Assembly (NCBI GenBank): GCA_023132075.1
Contig: JAGLYT010000034.1
Location: forward strand, 1-10,137
Source: a bacterium
GTDB lineage: Bacteria; CBDUZB01; JAGLHV01
Length of the DNA stretch: 10,137 bases
Reading direction: 5' to 3'
This document shows positions 1 to 7,012 of this stretch, piece after piece (positions within the stretch are counted from its first letter, which is position 1; the number at the start of each line of letters is the position of its first letter). The position numbers and the translations under genes were made by a program. The notes under the pieces are model-generated. The model was not told where the DNA came from. It worked only from the letters and a program-made list of their open reading frames with translations, and ran no database searches.

Positions 1-534
1 GAGGAGAGAAAGACAGCTAAAATTATAAACTTTGGTATTATTTACGGGATGTCTTCTTACGGTCTCGCTCTGGAATTAGGAATTAGCCAAACACAGGCAC
101 AAGAATATATTAAAAAATATTTTATGAAATATGAAGGGATTAAAAAATTCATAGATGAAGCAATAGATAGGGCTAAAAAAGACGGTTATGTGGTAACTCT
201 TTTTAATCGCCGTAGATATCTTCCTGAAATTCAGAGTAAAAACCGTATTTTGAAAGAATTTGCCGAAAGGGTAGCCATAAATATGCCTATTCAAGGGACA
301 TCTGCGGATATTATTAAAATAGCAATGGTCCAAATTGATTCCGAATTAAAAAATAAAAATTTAAAATCCAGAATGTTGTTACAAATACATGATGAATTGA
401 TTTTCGAAGTTCCTCAAGAAGAAAAAGAAGTGCTCATTCAGATAGCCAAGGAAAAAATGGAAACTGCGGTAAAAATGGAAGTGCCGATGAAAGTAAACAT
501 AAAAACGGGTGAAAATTGGGGTAGTATGGGGTAA
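1..534 (+). CDS. polA: DNA polymerase I, C-terminal part of the polymerase domain (5' end outside window)
   Basis: This is the last 177 codons of a family A DNA polymerase, which fills gaps in repair and replaces RNA primers. The reading frame is open from base 1, so the gene begins upstream and its 5' nuclease and any proofreading domain cannot be judged. The visible part opens inside the O-helix of the fingers: R3, K7, F11 and Y15 match the R-x3-K-x3-F-x3-Y pattern (E. coli R754, K758, F762, Y766). The Phe rather than Tyr at the F762 position is the usual form, which discriminates against dideoxynucleotides. Further on come the NRRRYLPEI segment (about 69-77), the PIQGTSAD segment (about 96-103) and motif C with the catalytic HDE at residues 130-132. 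The C-terminal end looks complete. mutM starts 35 nt downstream, so the two are probably co-transcribed. The family assignment is secure. Confidence 0.97.
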   Translation, partial: EERKTAKIINFGIIYGMSSYGLALELGISQTQAQEYIKKYFMKYEGIKKFIDEAIDRAKKDGYVVTLFNRRRYLPEIQSKNRILKEFAERVAINMPIQGTSADIIKIAMVQIDSELKNKNLKSRMLLQIHDELIFEVPQEEKEVLIQIAKEKMETAVKMEVPMKVNIKTGENWGSMG

Positions 535-569
535 TTTGTTGAAGTGAATGTAACGAAGAGAGGTTTTTT

Positions 570-1376
570 ATGCCGGAATTACCGGAAGTAGAAACGATTA
601 AAACGGATTTAGAAAAAATAATTTTGGGCAAAAAAATAAAAGTCGCAGAAATTAAAGCAGCTAAAATTATCAAAGAACCATCTGCCGAAGAATTCGCCGG
701 TAAAATAAAAGAGGAAATTATTAAGAAAATTATCCGAAGAGGTAAATATTTAATTTTTGAATTTCTCTCCGGGAAATACTTAGTAATTCATCTTAAAATG
801 ACCGGGCAATTAATTTATGGTGATAAAAATAAGCAAAGTAAAATAAGTTTTCTTTTAGGTAACGGACAATATTTAAATTTTTGCGATTGGCGCCTTTTCG
901 GAGAAATACGTCTAATAGACGATTTAGAAAAATTTAAAGGAATCAGCAAGTTAGGAATAGAACCGTTGGACATAAAGTTTACTATAAGAATGTTTTATGA
1001 AATGATTAAAAAGAAAAGATCGAAAATTAAATCTTTATTGATGGATCAAAGTTTTATAGCCGGAATAGGAAATATTTATGCTCAGGAATCTTTATTTAAA
1101 GCAAAAATTCATCCTGCGAAAATTGCATTGAATCTTAGTAAAAATGAAAGTGACAAATTGTTTTTTTCAATAAAAGAAGTATTAACAGAGGCAATAAAAT
1201 ATCGGGGGTCTTCAATTAACACTTATTTAGACTTAGAAGGCAGGAAAGGGAGCATGGGTGAACGTCTTCGAATATACGGACGGAAAGGAAAGCCGTGTTT
1301 CAGGTGTAAGTCTATAGTTGTAGGAATGAAAATAGCAGGAAGAGGAACAGCTTTTTGTCCAAATTGTCAGAAATAA
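570..1376 (+). CDS. mutM: Formamidopyrimidine-DNA glycosylase / AP lyase (MutM, Fpg)
   Basis: This bifunctional repair enzyme excises 8-oxoguanine and formamidopyrimidines from DNA and nicks the abasic site. The 268-residue length is normal for the family (E. coli 269). The N-terminus MPELPEVETI gives the catalytic Pro2 (Schiff base) and Glu3 once Met is removed, which fixes the start at this ATG behind a GAAGAGAGG ribosome binding site. Other conserved positions are K59 (RRGKYL), M77 (HLKMTGQ), R108 and F110 (DWRLFGEI), N168 in IAGIGNIYAQESLF, and a C-terminal zinc finger with C243, C246, C263 and C266 spaced C-x2-C-x16-C-x2-C. R258 lies in the finger loop. A mild oddity is GSMGERLRIYGR at about 227-238, where most homologues have an aromatic residue after the glycine. 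It lies between polA and coaE, a sensible repair neighbourhood. Nei is unlikely because of the MPELPE start. Confidence 0.97.
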   Translation: MPELPEVETIKTDLEKIILGKKIKVAEIKAAKIIKEPSAEEFAGKIKEEIIKKIIRRGKYLIFEFLSGKYLVIHLKMTGQLIYGDKNKQSKISFLLGNGQYLNFCDWRLFGEIRLIDDLEKFKGISKLGIEPLDIKFTIRMFYEMIKKKRSKIKSLLMDQSFIAGIGNIYAQESLFKAKIHPAKIALNLSKNESDKLFFSIKEVLTEAIKYRGSSINTYLDLEGRKGSMGERLRIYGRKGKPCFRCKSIVVGMKIAGRGTAFCPNCQK

Positions 1377-1393
1377 AAAGAAGAGAGATTTTT

Positions 1394-2011
1394 ATGGTTG
1401 TAGTAGGGTTAACAGGTGGAATTGGCAGCGGGAAAACAACCGTTGCCGGACAGTTTAAAAAATTAGGGGCACACATTATTGATGCGGATAAAATTGCGAG
1501 GGAAATGCTTCAGCCTCAAACAAGTTTAGGGAAAAAGGTCATTAATTGTTTTGGTCAGCAAATATTGTATAAAACAAAGAAAAAATCATATATAAACAGA
1601 AAAAAATTAGCCGCTATAGTTTTTTCCGACAAAGAAAAACTAAAGAAATTAAATGAATTGATGCATCCTTCAATAATTAATCAAATAAAAAAAGAAATCA
1701 GGGAGGTTAAGCAAAAGAAGGGATTCCGAAAACAAATAATAATAGTAGATGCTCCGCTCCTTTTTGAAACAGGAGTGAATATTTTTATGGACAAAGTAAT
1801 TGTTGTCAGCGTTTCCCGGGAATACCAGATAGAGAGGATGAAGAAAAGAGATGGGTTAAATAAAAAGGATAGTTTACGGATAATAAAGAATCAATGGCCC
1901 TTAGGGAAAAAAACAAAATGTGCTGATTACCTTATTGATAATTCGGAGAGCATACAGAGACTAAAGGAAAGGATAGAGAATGTTTGGGAAGAATTACTTT
2001 ATTTAAAGTAA
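1394..2011 (+). CDS. coaE: Dephospho-CoA kinase
   Basis: This enzyme catalyses the last step of coenzyme A synthesis, phosphorylating the 3'-hydroxyl of dephospho-CoA with ATP in the cytoplasm. The 205-residue protein opens directly with the P-loop [12 protein letters not shown] (residues 5-16). It continues with [11 protein letters not shown] (28-38), the [10 protein letters not shown] segment (118-127) and the lid and CoA-binding region QIERMKKRD (145-153), then ends with the typical [10 protein letters not shown] stretch (177-186). An in-frame upstream start at 1355 would add 13 residues and overlap mutM. I prefer the ATG at 1394 because the P-loop normally lies at the extreme N-terminus and an AAGAAGAGAGA purine tract at 1378-1388 fits as the ribosome binding site. 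The gap to mutM is 17 nt, so translation may be coupled. Length and motifs are ordinary for the family. Confidence 0.96.
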   Translation: MVVVGLTGGIGSGKTTVAGQFKKLGAHIIDADKIAREMLQPQTSLGKKVINCFGQQILYKTKKKSYINRKKLAAIVFSDKEKLKKLNELMHPSIINQIKKEIREVKQKKGFRKQIIIVDAPLLFETGVNIFMDKVIVVSVSREYQIERMKKRDGLNKKDSLRIIKNQWPLGKKTKCADYLIDNSESIQRLKERIENVWEELLYLK

Positions 2012-2013
2012 TT
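1992..2013 (+). other. Perfect 9-bp AT-rich hairpin over the coaE stop codon
   Basis: AATTACTTT (1992-2000) and AAAGTAATT (2005-2013) are perfect reverse complements around an ATTT tetraloop, and the coaE stop codon lies inside the 3' arm. Each arm has only one G or C and no long T-tract follows, so it is a poor intrinsic terminator. It could slow 3' exonucleases or be incidental in AT-rich DNA. The pairing is seen in the sequence; any role is a guess. Confidence 0.3.
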
Positions 2014-2042
2014 TATTCTATAAAAAAAACGAGGAGGTTGTT

Positions 2043-3329
2043 ATGACTGCAGTAGATAGTGCGACTTTGGATATTACCCATTTGGCAAAAATGACGATGA
2101 ATCAATTGATGACAACGGCTAAAAGTTTAAAGATAGAGGGGATTGGCAGTTTGAGGAAGCAAGATTTAATTTTTAAAATATTGGAAATGAGGGCAGAAAA
2201 AAACGGTTTACTTTTTGATGAAGGGGTGTTGGAAATATTACCTGATGGATTTGGTTTTTTGCGGTCACCGAATTATAATTATTTACCGGGGCCTGATGAT
2301 ATTTATACTTCTCCCTCGCAAATAAAAAAATTTGCTTTACGAAAAGGGGATACTGTTTCAGGACAGGTGCGGCCTCCCAAAGAAGGAGAAAGATTTTTTG
2401 CCCTTTTGCGGGTAGAGGCAGTCAACGGGGAAAATCCGGAGACTCTTAGGGAGCGGGTCCCTTTCGATAATTTAACCCCTCTGTATCCTGATAAAAAATT
2501 TGTATTGGAAACTACTAAAAATGAAATTTCTACGAGAATAATGGATTTAGTTGTTCCCATAGGGCAAGGACAACGGGGATTAATTGTGGCTCCGCCACGA
2601 ACAGGGAAGACCGTATTATTGCAAAAAATGGCAAATAGTATAACGACTAATAATCCTCAAGTTAATTTAATTGTTTTATTAATTGATGAAAGGCCGGAAG
2701 AAGTTACGGATATGCAGCGTTCGGTTAAAGGGGAAGTTATTGCTTCTACTTTTGATGAATCCGCTGATAGACATATTCAGGTAGCGGAAATGGTTATAGA
2801 AAAAGCAAAAAGATTGGTGGAACATAAGAAAGATGTCGTTATTTTATTGGATAGTATAACCCGTTTAGCCCGGGCATATAATACAGTGAGCCCTTCAAGC
2901 GGGAGAGTGCTTTCCGGAGGGATAGACTCTAATGCACTTCAACGGCCTAAAAGGTTTTTTGGGGCTGCGCGTAATATAGAAGAAGGAGGAAGTTTGACAA
3001 TTTTAGCTACTGCTTTGGTAGATACCGGTTCCCGGATGGATGATGTAATTTTTGAAGAATTTAAGGGAACAGGAAATCTTGAAATATGTCTGGATAGAAA
3101 ATTAGTGGACAAAAGGCTTTTTCCTGCTATTGATATTAATCGTTCAGGGACAAGAAAGGAAGATTTATTGCTTTCAAAAGATGAATTGAATAAAATCTGG
3201 ATTTTGAGAAAAATTATAAGCTCTTTAAGTACGATAGAGGCAATGGAATTATTAATGGAAAAATTGAAGGCAACCAAGTCAAATAAAGATTTTCTTAAAT
3301 CGATGGAATTAAACAGTATGGATAGATAA
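2043..3329 (+). CDS. rho: Transcription termination factor Rho
   Basis: Rho is a ring-shaped hexameric RNA-dependent ATPase that loads on nascent RNA and stops RNA polymerase. The 428-residue protein has the compact layout close to E. coli (419 residues). It has an N-terminal helical Rho-N domain (about 10-55), then a cold-shock-type primary RNA-binding domain beginning [14 protein letters not shown] (61-74), then the RecA-type motor. The motor has Walker A APPRTGKT (183-190), the catalytic Glu in DERPEE (215-220), Walker B ILLDSITR (267-274), the Q-loop near SGGID (291-295), the R-loop EEFKGTGN (338-345) and a candidate arginine finger R371 in SGTRKEDL. The bicyclomycin-contact region shows no obvious change. 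The ATG has a strong GAGGAGG site 5 nt upstream, and coaE ends 31 nt before the start. There is no large low-complexity insertion of the kind seen in Actinobacteria or Bacteroidota. Confidence 0.98.
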   Translation: MTAVDSATLDITHLAKMTMNQLMTTAKSLKIEGIGSLRKQDLIFKILEMRAEKNGLLFDEGVLEILPDGFGFLRSPNYNYLPGPDDIYTSPSQIKKFALRKGDTVSGQVRPPKEGERFFALLRVEAVNGENPETLRERVPFDNLTPLYPDKKFVLETTKNEISTRIMDLVVPIGQGQRGLIVAPPRTGKTVLLQKMANSITTNNPQVNLIVLLIDERPEEVTDMQRSVKGEVIASTFDESADRHIQVAEMVIEKAKRLVEHKKDVVILLDSITRLARAYNTVSPSSGRVLSGGIDSNALQRPKRFFGAARNIEEGGSLTILATALVDTGSRMDDVIFEEFKGTGNLEICLDRKLVDKRLFPAIDINRSGTRKEDLLLSKDELNKIWILRKIISSLSTIEAMELLMEKLKATKSNKDFLKSMELNSMDR

Positions 3330-3371
3330 AATTTTTTGATGGGAGATAGTTTTAATAAAATAGAAATTTTC

Positions 3372-3400
3372 TTGCAAAAAAAGGCAAAATGTGATAAATT
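3372..3400 (+). promoter_or_regulatory. Candidate extended -10 promoter in the rho-tpiA gap
   Basis: TTGCAA (3372-3377) resembles a -35 box. After a 17-nt spacer that ends in TGA comes TAAATT (3395-3400), a partial match to TATAAT with the extended -10 TG in place. Transcription would begin near 3406-3407. Such matches arise easily in AT-rich sequence, so this is a weak prediction by pattern only. Confidence 0.3.
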
Positions 3401-3521
3401 AAGCCTTTGGACAAGAAGATGTTGATATTTAAGAACATTATGGATTCTGTATCAACAGGTTGTGTCGGAACTCTGAGTGGAATGTTTTTTTCGTCGTTTT
3501 AAGTGTGTAACGACCCGGCTT
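3401..3521 (+). ncRNA. Candidate structured RNA element or leader, class not recognised
   Basis: Several complementary segments nest within this stretch. AAGCC (3401-3405) pairs with GGCTT (3517-3521), with GG (3409-3410) against CC (3515-3516) continuing the stem. TGTTGATA (3420-3427) pairs perfectly with TATCAACA (3450-3457), with AGAA/TTCT (3432-3435/3445-3448) inside it. GTCGTT (3493-3498) pairs with AACGAC (3509-3514). Also, AACATT (3434-3439) in the first loop could pair with AATGTT (3481-3486), giving a pseudoknot or an alternative fold just before a 7-T run. The local base composition is richer in G and C than the flanks. I do not recognise a known riboswitch, 6S or SRP RNA. If transcription starts near 3406, the outermost 5' arm would not be transcribed, so the closing stem depends on read-through from rho. 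The pairings are seen; the RNA itself is inferred. Confidence 0.27.
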
Positions 3522-3527
3522 TAAGAA

Positions 3528-3557
3528 TTGGCTATATCTATTTTGTCTAAGTATAAT
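3528..3557 (+). promoter_or_regulatory. Candidate tpiA promoter
   Basis: A perfect TATAAT (3552-3557) lies 18 nt after TTGGCT (3528-3533), which matches four of six -35 bases. Initiation near 3564 would leave a very short leader carrying the AAAGGAGGAG site. The position right before a presumed operon of metabolic genes makes this the better of the two promoter candidates in the gap, but it rests on sequence pattern alone. Confidence 0.4.
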
Positions 3558-3564
3558 TGATAAT

Positions 3565-3574
3565 AAAGGAGGAG
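3565..3574 (+). promoter_or_regulatory. Strong ribosome binding site that decides the TTG start of tpiA
   Basis: AAAGGAGGAG is nearly a full anti-16S match and ends 7 nt before the TTG at 3582. No ATG lies at a suitable position, and the protein read from the TTG begins exactly where triosephosphate isomerases normally begin, so this site supports the non-ATG start. Confidence 0.75.
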
Positions 3575-3581
3575 AATTAGT

Positions 3582-4331
3582 TTGAGAAAGGTAATAATTG
3601 CCGGAAATTGGAAGATGAATAAAGAAACGGAAAGTGCTGTATCTCTGGTAAGGGAATTAAAGACAGAAGTGAGAGATATAACAGATAGAGAAATTGTTGT
3701 TTGTCCCCCTTTTACGCTTTTAGGAGAAGTAAAAAAAAATCTTTGTGATTCAAACATTTTTTTGGGCGGACAAAATATGTTTTGGGAAAAAGAGGGAGCT
3801 TATACAGGGGAAATATCCCCTTTGATGTTAAAGGATGCAGGATGTAAATATGTAATCATTGGGCATTCGGAAAGAAGGGCTTATTTCGGAGAGACAAATG
3901 AATCTGTTAACAAAAAAGTAAAAACCGCATTTTGTTATGATTTTATACCGATTGTTTGTATAGGTGAAACATTAGCCCAAAGAGAAAAAGGAGAAGCTTT
4001 CGGGGTAGTAGAGAAACAGTTAAGAGAGGGATTGGCAGATTTAAAAGTAGAAGACTTTAGTAAATTAGTTGTTGCTTATGAACCTGTTTGGGCTATTGGT
4101 ACCGGCAAAACGGCAACCCCTTTGCAGGCAGAAGAAATTCATAAATTCATCAGAGAAATCTTGGAAAGTATTTTTGAAGGGAAATCAGAGGAAATAAGAA
4201 TTTTATACGGCGGGAGCATAAAACCGGAAAATATTTCAGATTTGATGTCCTGTCAGAATATAGACGGAGGATTAATAGGCGGCGCAAGTTTGTCAGCAGA
4301 TAATTTTATTAAAATAATAAAGTTTATATAA
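3582..4331 (+). CDS. tpiA: Triosephosphate isomerase
   Basis: This glycolytic and gluconeogenic enzyme interconverts dihydroxyacetone phosphate and glyceraldehyde 3-phosphate in the cytoplasm. The 249-residue TIM barrel has the full active site: N9 and K11 in AGNWKMN (7-13), H95 in IIGHSERR (92-99), E167 in AYEPVWAIGTGKT (165-177, including phosphate-gripping loop 6), and the phosphate-binding loops YGGSIKP (209-215) and DGGLIGGASL (228-237). The start is TTG, supported by a strong ribosome binding site and by alignment of the N-terminus with the family. It is the first gene after the rho-tpiA gap and probably heads a transcription unit with the genes that follow. The usual neighbours pgk, gap and secG are not present here. 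Confidence 0.98.
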   Translation: MRKVIIAGNWKMNKETESAVSLVRELKTEVRDITDREIVVCPPFTLLGEVKKNLCDSNIFLGGQNMFWEKEGAYTGEISPLMLKDAGCKYVIIGHSERRAYFGETNESVNKKVKTAFCYDFIPIVCIGETLAQREKGEAFGVVEKQLREGLADLKVEDFSKLVVAYEPVWAIGTGKTATPLQAEEIHKFIREILESIFEGKSEEIRILYGGSIKPENISDLMSCQNIDGGLIGGASLSADNFIKIIKFI

Positions 4332-4371
4332 ATAGCTAAAATTTAATTCTAATATTTGTTTTGGGGAGAGA

Positions 4372-4974
4372 ATGGATCGGTTAAAAAGTATCGGAAGACC
4401 CGTTATTGCTAATATTTCTAATCATCACATCCATTTATGCGAGGAGGATTTATTTTTCTTTTTTGGAAAGGGTTCTAAATTAAACAAATTAAAGGATTTA
4501 CTTCAACCGGGACAATTTGCCTGTAAGGAAAAGTTAGTTATTGTGGGTCCGAAAAATAGGATTAATAAAGTGAGAATAATCGGTCCTTTAAGAAAAAAAA
4601 CCCAAATAGAAATTTCCCGGACAGATGGATTTTATTTGGGAATAAATCCGCCCTTAAGGATTTCCGGAGATTTAGAAGGAAGTGCTGCAATAAGGGTTAT
4701 TGGACCGAAAGGGGAAAAAGAAATAAAATCAGGTTGTATTATTGTTTACCGGCATATTCATATGAGACCTGAAGATGCCCGACAATACAAAGTCAAAGAC
4801 AAAGATATAGTATCTGTGAGGGTGGAGGGAGAAAGAGGGCTCATTTTTGGGAATGTTAAGGTGAGAGTAAGAGGAGATTTTGCCCTGGAGTATCATATAG
4901 ACACAGATGAGGCCAATGCCTGCGGATTAAGAAACGGGGACAAGACAGAAATTGTTGATTTTGAGAAAAAATAA
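4372..4974 (+). CDS. pduL: PduL-type phosphate acyltransferase (phosphotransacetylase/phosphotransbutyrylase-like)
   Basis: Members of this family transfer an acyl group between CoA and phosphate (acetyl-CoA or propanoyl-CoA to the acyl phosphate) and are unrelated to Pta. The 200-residue protein has the duplicated PduL layout. The first metal-binding motif is SNHHIHL (16-22, ligands probably H19 and H21). TQIEISRTDGFYLG follows (77-90), then PLRISGD (94-100) with the conserved Arg at 96, the second motif RHIHM (127-131), and HIDTDEANAC (175-184) with H175 as a further likely zinc ligand. H18 replaces the Arg of the common SNRHVHL form. The N-terminus begins close to the catalytic domain with no amphipathic targeting extension, and no microcompartment shell gene is nearby, so a free cytosolic enzyme feeding an acetate kinase is the likely role. 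A GGGGAG site lies just before the ATG. Acyl chain preference cannot be read from sequence. Confidence 0.92.
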   Translation: MDRLKSIGRPVIANISNHHIHLCEEDLFFFFGKGSKLNKLKDLLQPGQFACKEKLVIVGPKNRINKVRIIGPLRKKTQIEISRTDGFYLGINPPLRISGDLEGSAAIRVIGPKGEKEIKSGCIIVYRHIHMRPEDARQYKVKDKDIVSVRVEGERGLIFGNVKVRVRGDFALEYHIDTDEANACGLRNGDKTEIVDFEKK

Positions 4975-4995
4975 TTTAAAATAAGGAAATTTTTG

Positions 4996-5460
4996 ATGAA
5001 AATTGCCTTAGGAGCGGACCACAGAGGGTTTGAATTAAAAGAAAAAATAAAATTTTTTTTAATGGAATCAGGACATCAAGTAAAGGATTTTGGTTGTTTT
5101 AATCAACAATCCTGTGATTATCCTGATTTTGCTTTGCTTACGGCAAAATCAGTAAGTAATCATGAATGTGAAAGGGGTATTCTTTGTTGTGCTACCGGAG
5201 TGGGAATGAGCATTGTTGCGAATAAGATTCGGGGAATAAGAGCTGCTCTTGTTTATGATGAACAAATAGCTCTTTTGGTAAGGAAACATAATAAAGCGAA
5301 TATTCTTTGCCTGGGAAGTGAGATTGTAGATAGGAAGAAGGTTAATCAAATAGTTGAAAATTGGATAATTACTCCATTTTCCAATGAGCAAAGGCATATG
5401 TCCCGTATTGAAAAAATTATGCAGATAGAATGTGATTCAAAAGAAAGTAACGCAAAGTAA
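4996..5460 (+). CDS. rpiB: Ribose-5-phosphate isomerase B (RpiB/LacAB family sugar-phosphate isomerase)
   Basis: It interconverts ribose 5-phosphate and ribulose 5-phosphate in the non-oxidative pentose phosphate pathway. The 154-residue protein starts MKIALGADHRGFELKE with D8 and H9. It carries the catalytic Cys loop GILCCATGVGMSIVANK (61-77, C65 and T67), IRGIRAAL (78-85), and RKHNKANILCLG (96-107) with H98 and N99. Near the C-terminus QRHMSRIEKI (132-141) keeps R133 and R137, although the usual GGRH is read as EQRH. A66 replaces the common Gly of CGTG. A TTG directly before the ATG (4993) is in frame and could start translation instead; I chose the ATG because it gives the family's usual N-terminus with AAGGA about 9 nt upstream. 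It lies 21 nt after pduL. Related allose-6-phosphate or galactose-6-phosphate isomerases cannot be fully excluded, but the nearby transketolase favours RpiB. Confidence 0.94.
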   Translation: MKIALGADHRGFELKEKIKFFLMESGHQVKDFGCFNQQSCDYPDFALLTAKSVSNHECERGILCCATGVGMSIVANKIRGIRAALVYDEQIALLVRKHNKANILCLGSEIVDRKKVNQIVENWIITPFSNEQRHMSRIEKIMQIECDSKESNAK

Positions 5461-5497
5461 AATTCGGTTAAACAGAATTTTAAGTAAGGAGAAATAA

Positions 5498-6574
5498 ATG
5501 GATATTAATGAAGTTTTAAAATTAATGATTAAAAAAGGTATTTCGGATATTCATTTTAAAGCCGGAGTTGCTCCGTTGGTTAGAATAAATGGTAAATTGA
5601 TCAGTACTAAATTTGAAGGATTTAATGAGAAACACATAGAAGAAATTGCTTATAAATTATTGAACCCGGCGCAAAAGGAAATCTTTGCTCGGGAAAAAGA
5701 ATTGGATTTTTCCTACACCGTTACAGGTCTTTCCCGTTTCCGGATAAATATGTATCGTCAAAAGGGAACGATAGCGTTTACTCTAAGGGTCATCCCTTTG
5801 AAAATGAATAAGTTTGAAGATTTAAATTTGCCCTCGGAAACATTAATTAAATTGTGTGAGGAAAGAAGGGGACTGATTCTAATAACGGGAGTAACGGGAG
5901 CGGGAAAAACAACAACGATGAATACGATGATTGATTATATCAATAAAAATAAAGTGTGTAATATCATTACTGTTGAAGATCCCATAGAGTTTTATCATCA
6001 GGATGACAAAGCTTCTATTAGCCAGAGGGAAGTAGGAGAAGACACCCATTCTTTTTCCAGTGCCTTAAAATATGTTTTGAGACAGGACCCGGATATCGTT
6101 GTAATCGGAGAGATGAGAGATTTTGAAACCATTCGGGAAGGGATTCTTGCTGCTGAAACAGGACATTTGGTTTTTTCGACTATTCATACGATTGATTCAG
6201 TGCAAACCCTTGATAGGATAATCAGCCTTTATCCTCCCGCACATAACATGGAAGCGAGGATACAGTTAGCCAATGTATTGCGTGGAGTTGTGGCTCAAAG
6301 ATTGATTCCGTCTGTAGATAGTAATGAAACTTTAATTCCTGCCAGCGAAATATTAATAGGAACATCGTTAATTAAAAAACTTATTTTAGATGCTCAAAAC
6401 AAGGATTTGTTTAAAGTAATGGAGCAGGGAGAATTTTATGGAATGAAAACATTTGATCAGTCTATTTATCAGTTGTTTTTAGAAAAGAAAATCTCTTTAG
6501 ATAATGCAATGTCTTATTCCACTAACCCTGATAATTTAATGTTAAAAATCAGAGGAATATCCAAAGACAATTAG
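5498..6574 (+). CDS. pilT: PilT-family type IV pilus retraction ATPase, diverged C-terminal motif
   Basis: This is a hexameric secretion-type ATPase of the PilT/PilU/GspE superfamily, expected at the cytoplasmic face of the inner membrane where it would power pilus depolymerisation (twitching). The 358-residue length fits PilT and lacks the long N-terminal domain of PilB/GspE. The N-terminal PAS-like domain (about 1-100) begins with GISDIHFKAG. The motor has Walker A GVTGAGKT (131-138), the Asp box ITVEDPIEFYH (157-167), Walker B VVIGEMRD (201-208, E205) and the His box HLVFSTIHTIDS (223-234), followed by NVLRGVVAQRLIP (259-271). Where PilT proteins carry the AIRNLIRE retraction motif, this one reads LIKKLILD (291-298), so I and LI are kept but both Arg, Asn and Glu are lost. 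No other pilus gene is in the window. PilU-like or other accessory function is possible. An AAGGAGA site precedes the ATG. Confidence 0.93.
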   Translation: MDINEVLKLMIKKGISDIHFKAGVAPLVRINGKLISTKFEGFNEKHIEEIAYKLLNPAQKEIFAREKELDFSYTVTGLSRFRINMYRQKGTIAFTLRVIPLKMNKFEDLNLPSETLIKLCEERRGLILITGVTGAGKTTTMNTMIDYINKNKVCNIITVEDPIEFYHQDDKASISQREVGEDTHSFSSALKYVLRQDPDIVVIGEMRDFETIREGILAAETGHLVFSTIHTIDSVQTLDRIISLYPPAHNMEARIQLANVLRGVVAQRLIPSVDSNETLIPASEILIGTSLIKKLILDAQNKDLFKVMEQGEFYGMKTFDQSIYQLFLEKKISLDNAMSYSTNPDNLMLKIRGISKDN

Positions 6575-6579
6575 GAGGA
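6573..6579 (+). promoter_or_regulatory. Ribosome binding site deciding the GTG start of gcvH
   Basis: AGGAGGA overlaps the last two bases of the pilT stop codon and ends 9 nt before the GTG at 6589. It supports the non-ATG start, and its overlap with the upstream stop suggests coupled translation of pilT and gcvH. Confidence 0.65.
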
Positions 6580-6588
6580 AAACTAAAA

Positions 6589-6987
6589 GTGGAAGGGCTT
6601 TTTCTTCAAGAATTAAAATATTCTCCGTTACATAGTTGGGTAAAAGTTGAGGGAGATTTAGGGATAATAGGTATTAGTGATTATGCGCAAAAACTAATGG
6701 GGGAATTAGTTTTTATAGAATTACCCCCGGTAGGGAAAGAGCTAAAAAAAGGAGATAGTTTTGGAATTATAGAGTCGGCTAAATCAGTTTCCGATTTATT
6801 TACGCCGTTAAGCGGTAAAATAATTGATGTCAATTTTTCTTTGACTGATATTCCCAATATGATAAATAAAAGTGTTTATCAGTCAGGGTGGATTATAAAA
6901 TTAAAAATAGATGATATATCAGAAATAGATTTGTTGTTGAATGCTGAAGAATATGAAAAAATCGTAAAAGAAGAGAATAAAACTTAA
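6589..6987 (+). CDS. gcvH: Glycine cleavage system H protein (lipoyl carrier)
   Basis: GcvH carries the aminomethyl group on a lipoyl arm between GcvP, GcvT and dihydrolipoamide dehydrogenase; in some bacteria it also serves as a donor in lipoate assembly. The 132 residues match the family in length and order: YSPLHSWVKVEGD (11-23), GISDYAQKLMGELVFIELP (28-46), the lipoylation site with K65 in IIESAKSVSDL (60-70), TPLSGKIIDVN near 72-82, and the C-terminal YQSGWIIKLK. The start is GTG at 6589, supported by AGGAGGA upstream. Residues 1-9 are a little longer than the shortest family members. No gcvT, gcvP or lipoate ligase gene is visible. Only 14 nt separate it from pilT, so it sits inside the operon as an isolated H protein. 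Confidence 0.94.
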   Translation: MEGLFLQELKYSPLHSWVKVEGDLGIIGISDYAQKLMGELVFIELPPVGKELKKGDSFGIIESAKSVSDLFTPLSGKIIDVNFSLTDIPNMINKSVYQSGWIIKLKIDDISEIDLLLNAEEYEKIVKEENKT

Positions 6988-7012
6988 AAAAAGTTTTAGG
7001 GAAAAGGGAACG

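Noticed and set aside
1355-1393. Upstream in-frame start for coaE overlapping mutM
   Set aside because: It adds 13 residues before a P-loop that normally begins the protein, and the later ATG has a well-placed purine-rich ribosome binding site.
2019-2024. TATAAA just upstream of rho as a promoter -10 box
   Set aside because: No acceptable -35 at the right distance, and the start point would fall on the ribosome binding site.
3339-3425. A 28-codon + strand open frame from ATG in the rho-tpiA gap
   Set aside because: No ribosome binding site, overlaps the candidate promoter, and the predicted peptide resembles nothing I know. It is not the ribosomal protein L31 gene often seen next to rho.
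3440-3502. A 20-codon + strand open frame from ATG in the rho-tpiA gap
   Set aside because: Too short, no ribosome binding site, and it lies inside the candidate RNA stems.
5459-5481. AT-rich inverted repeat AAAATTC/GAATTTT between rpiB and pilT
   Set aside because: Seven weak base pairs around a 9-nt loop with no T-run after it; probably chance in AT-rich spacer sequence, and the operon appears to continue.
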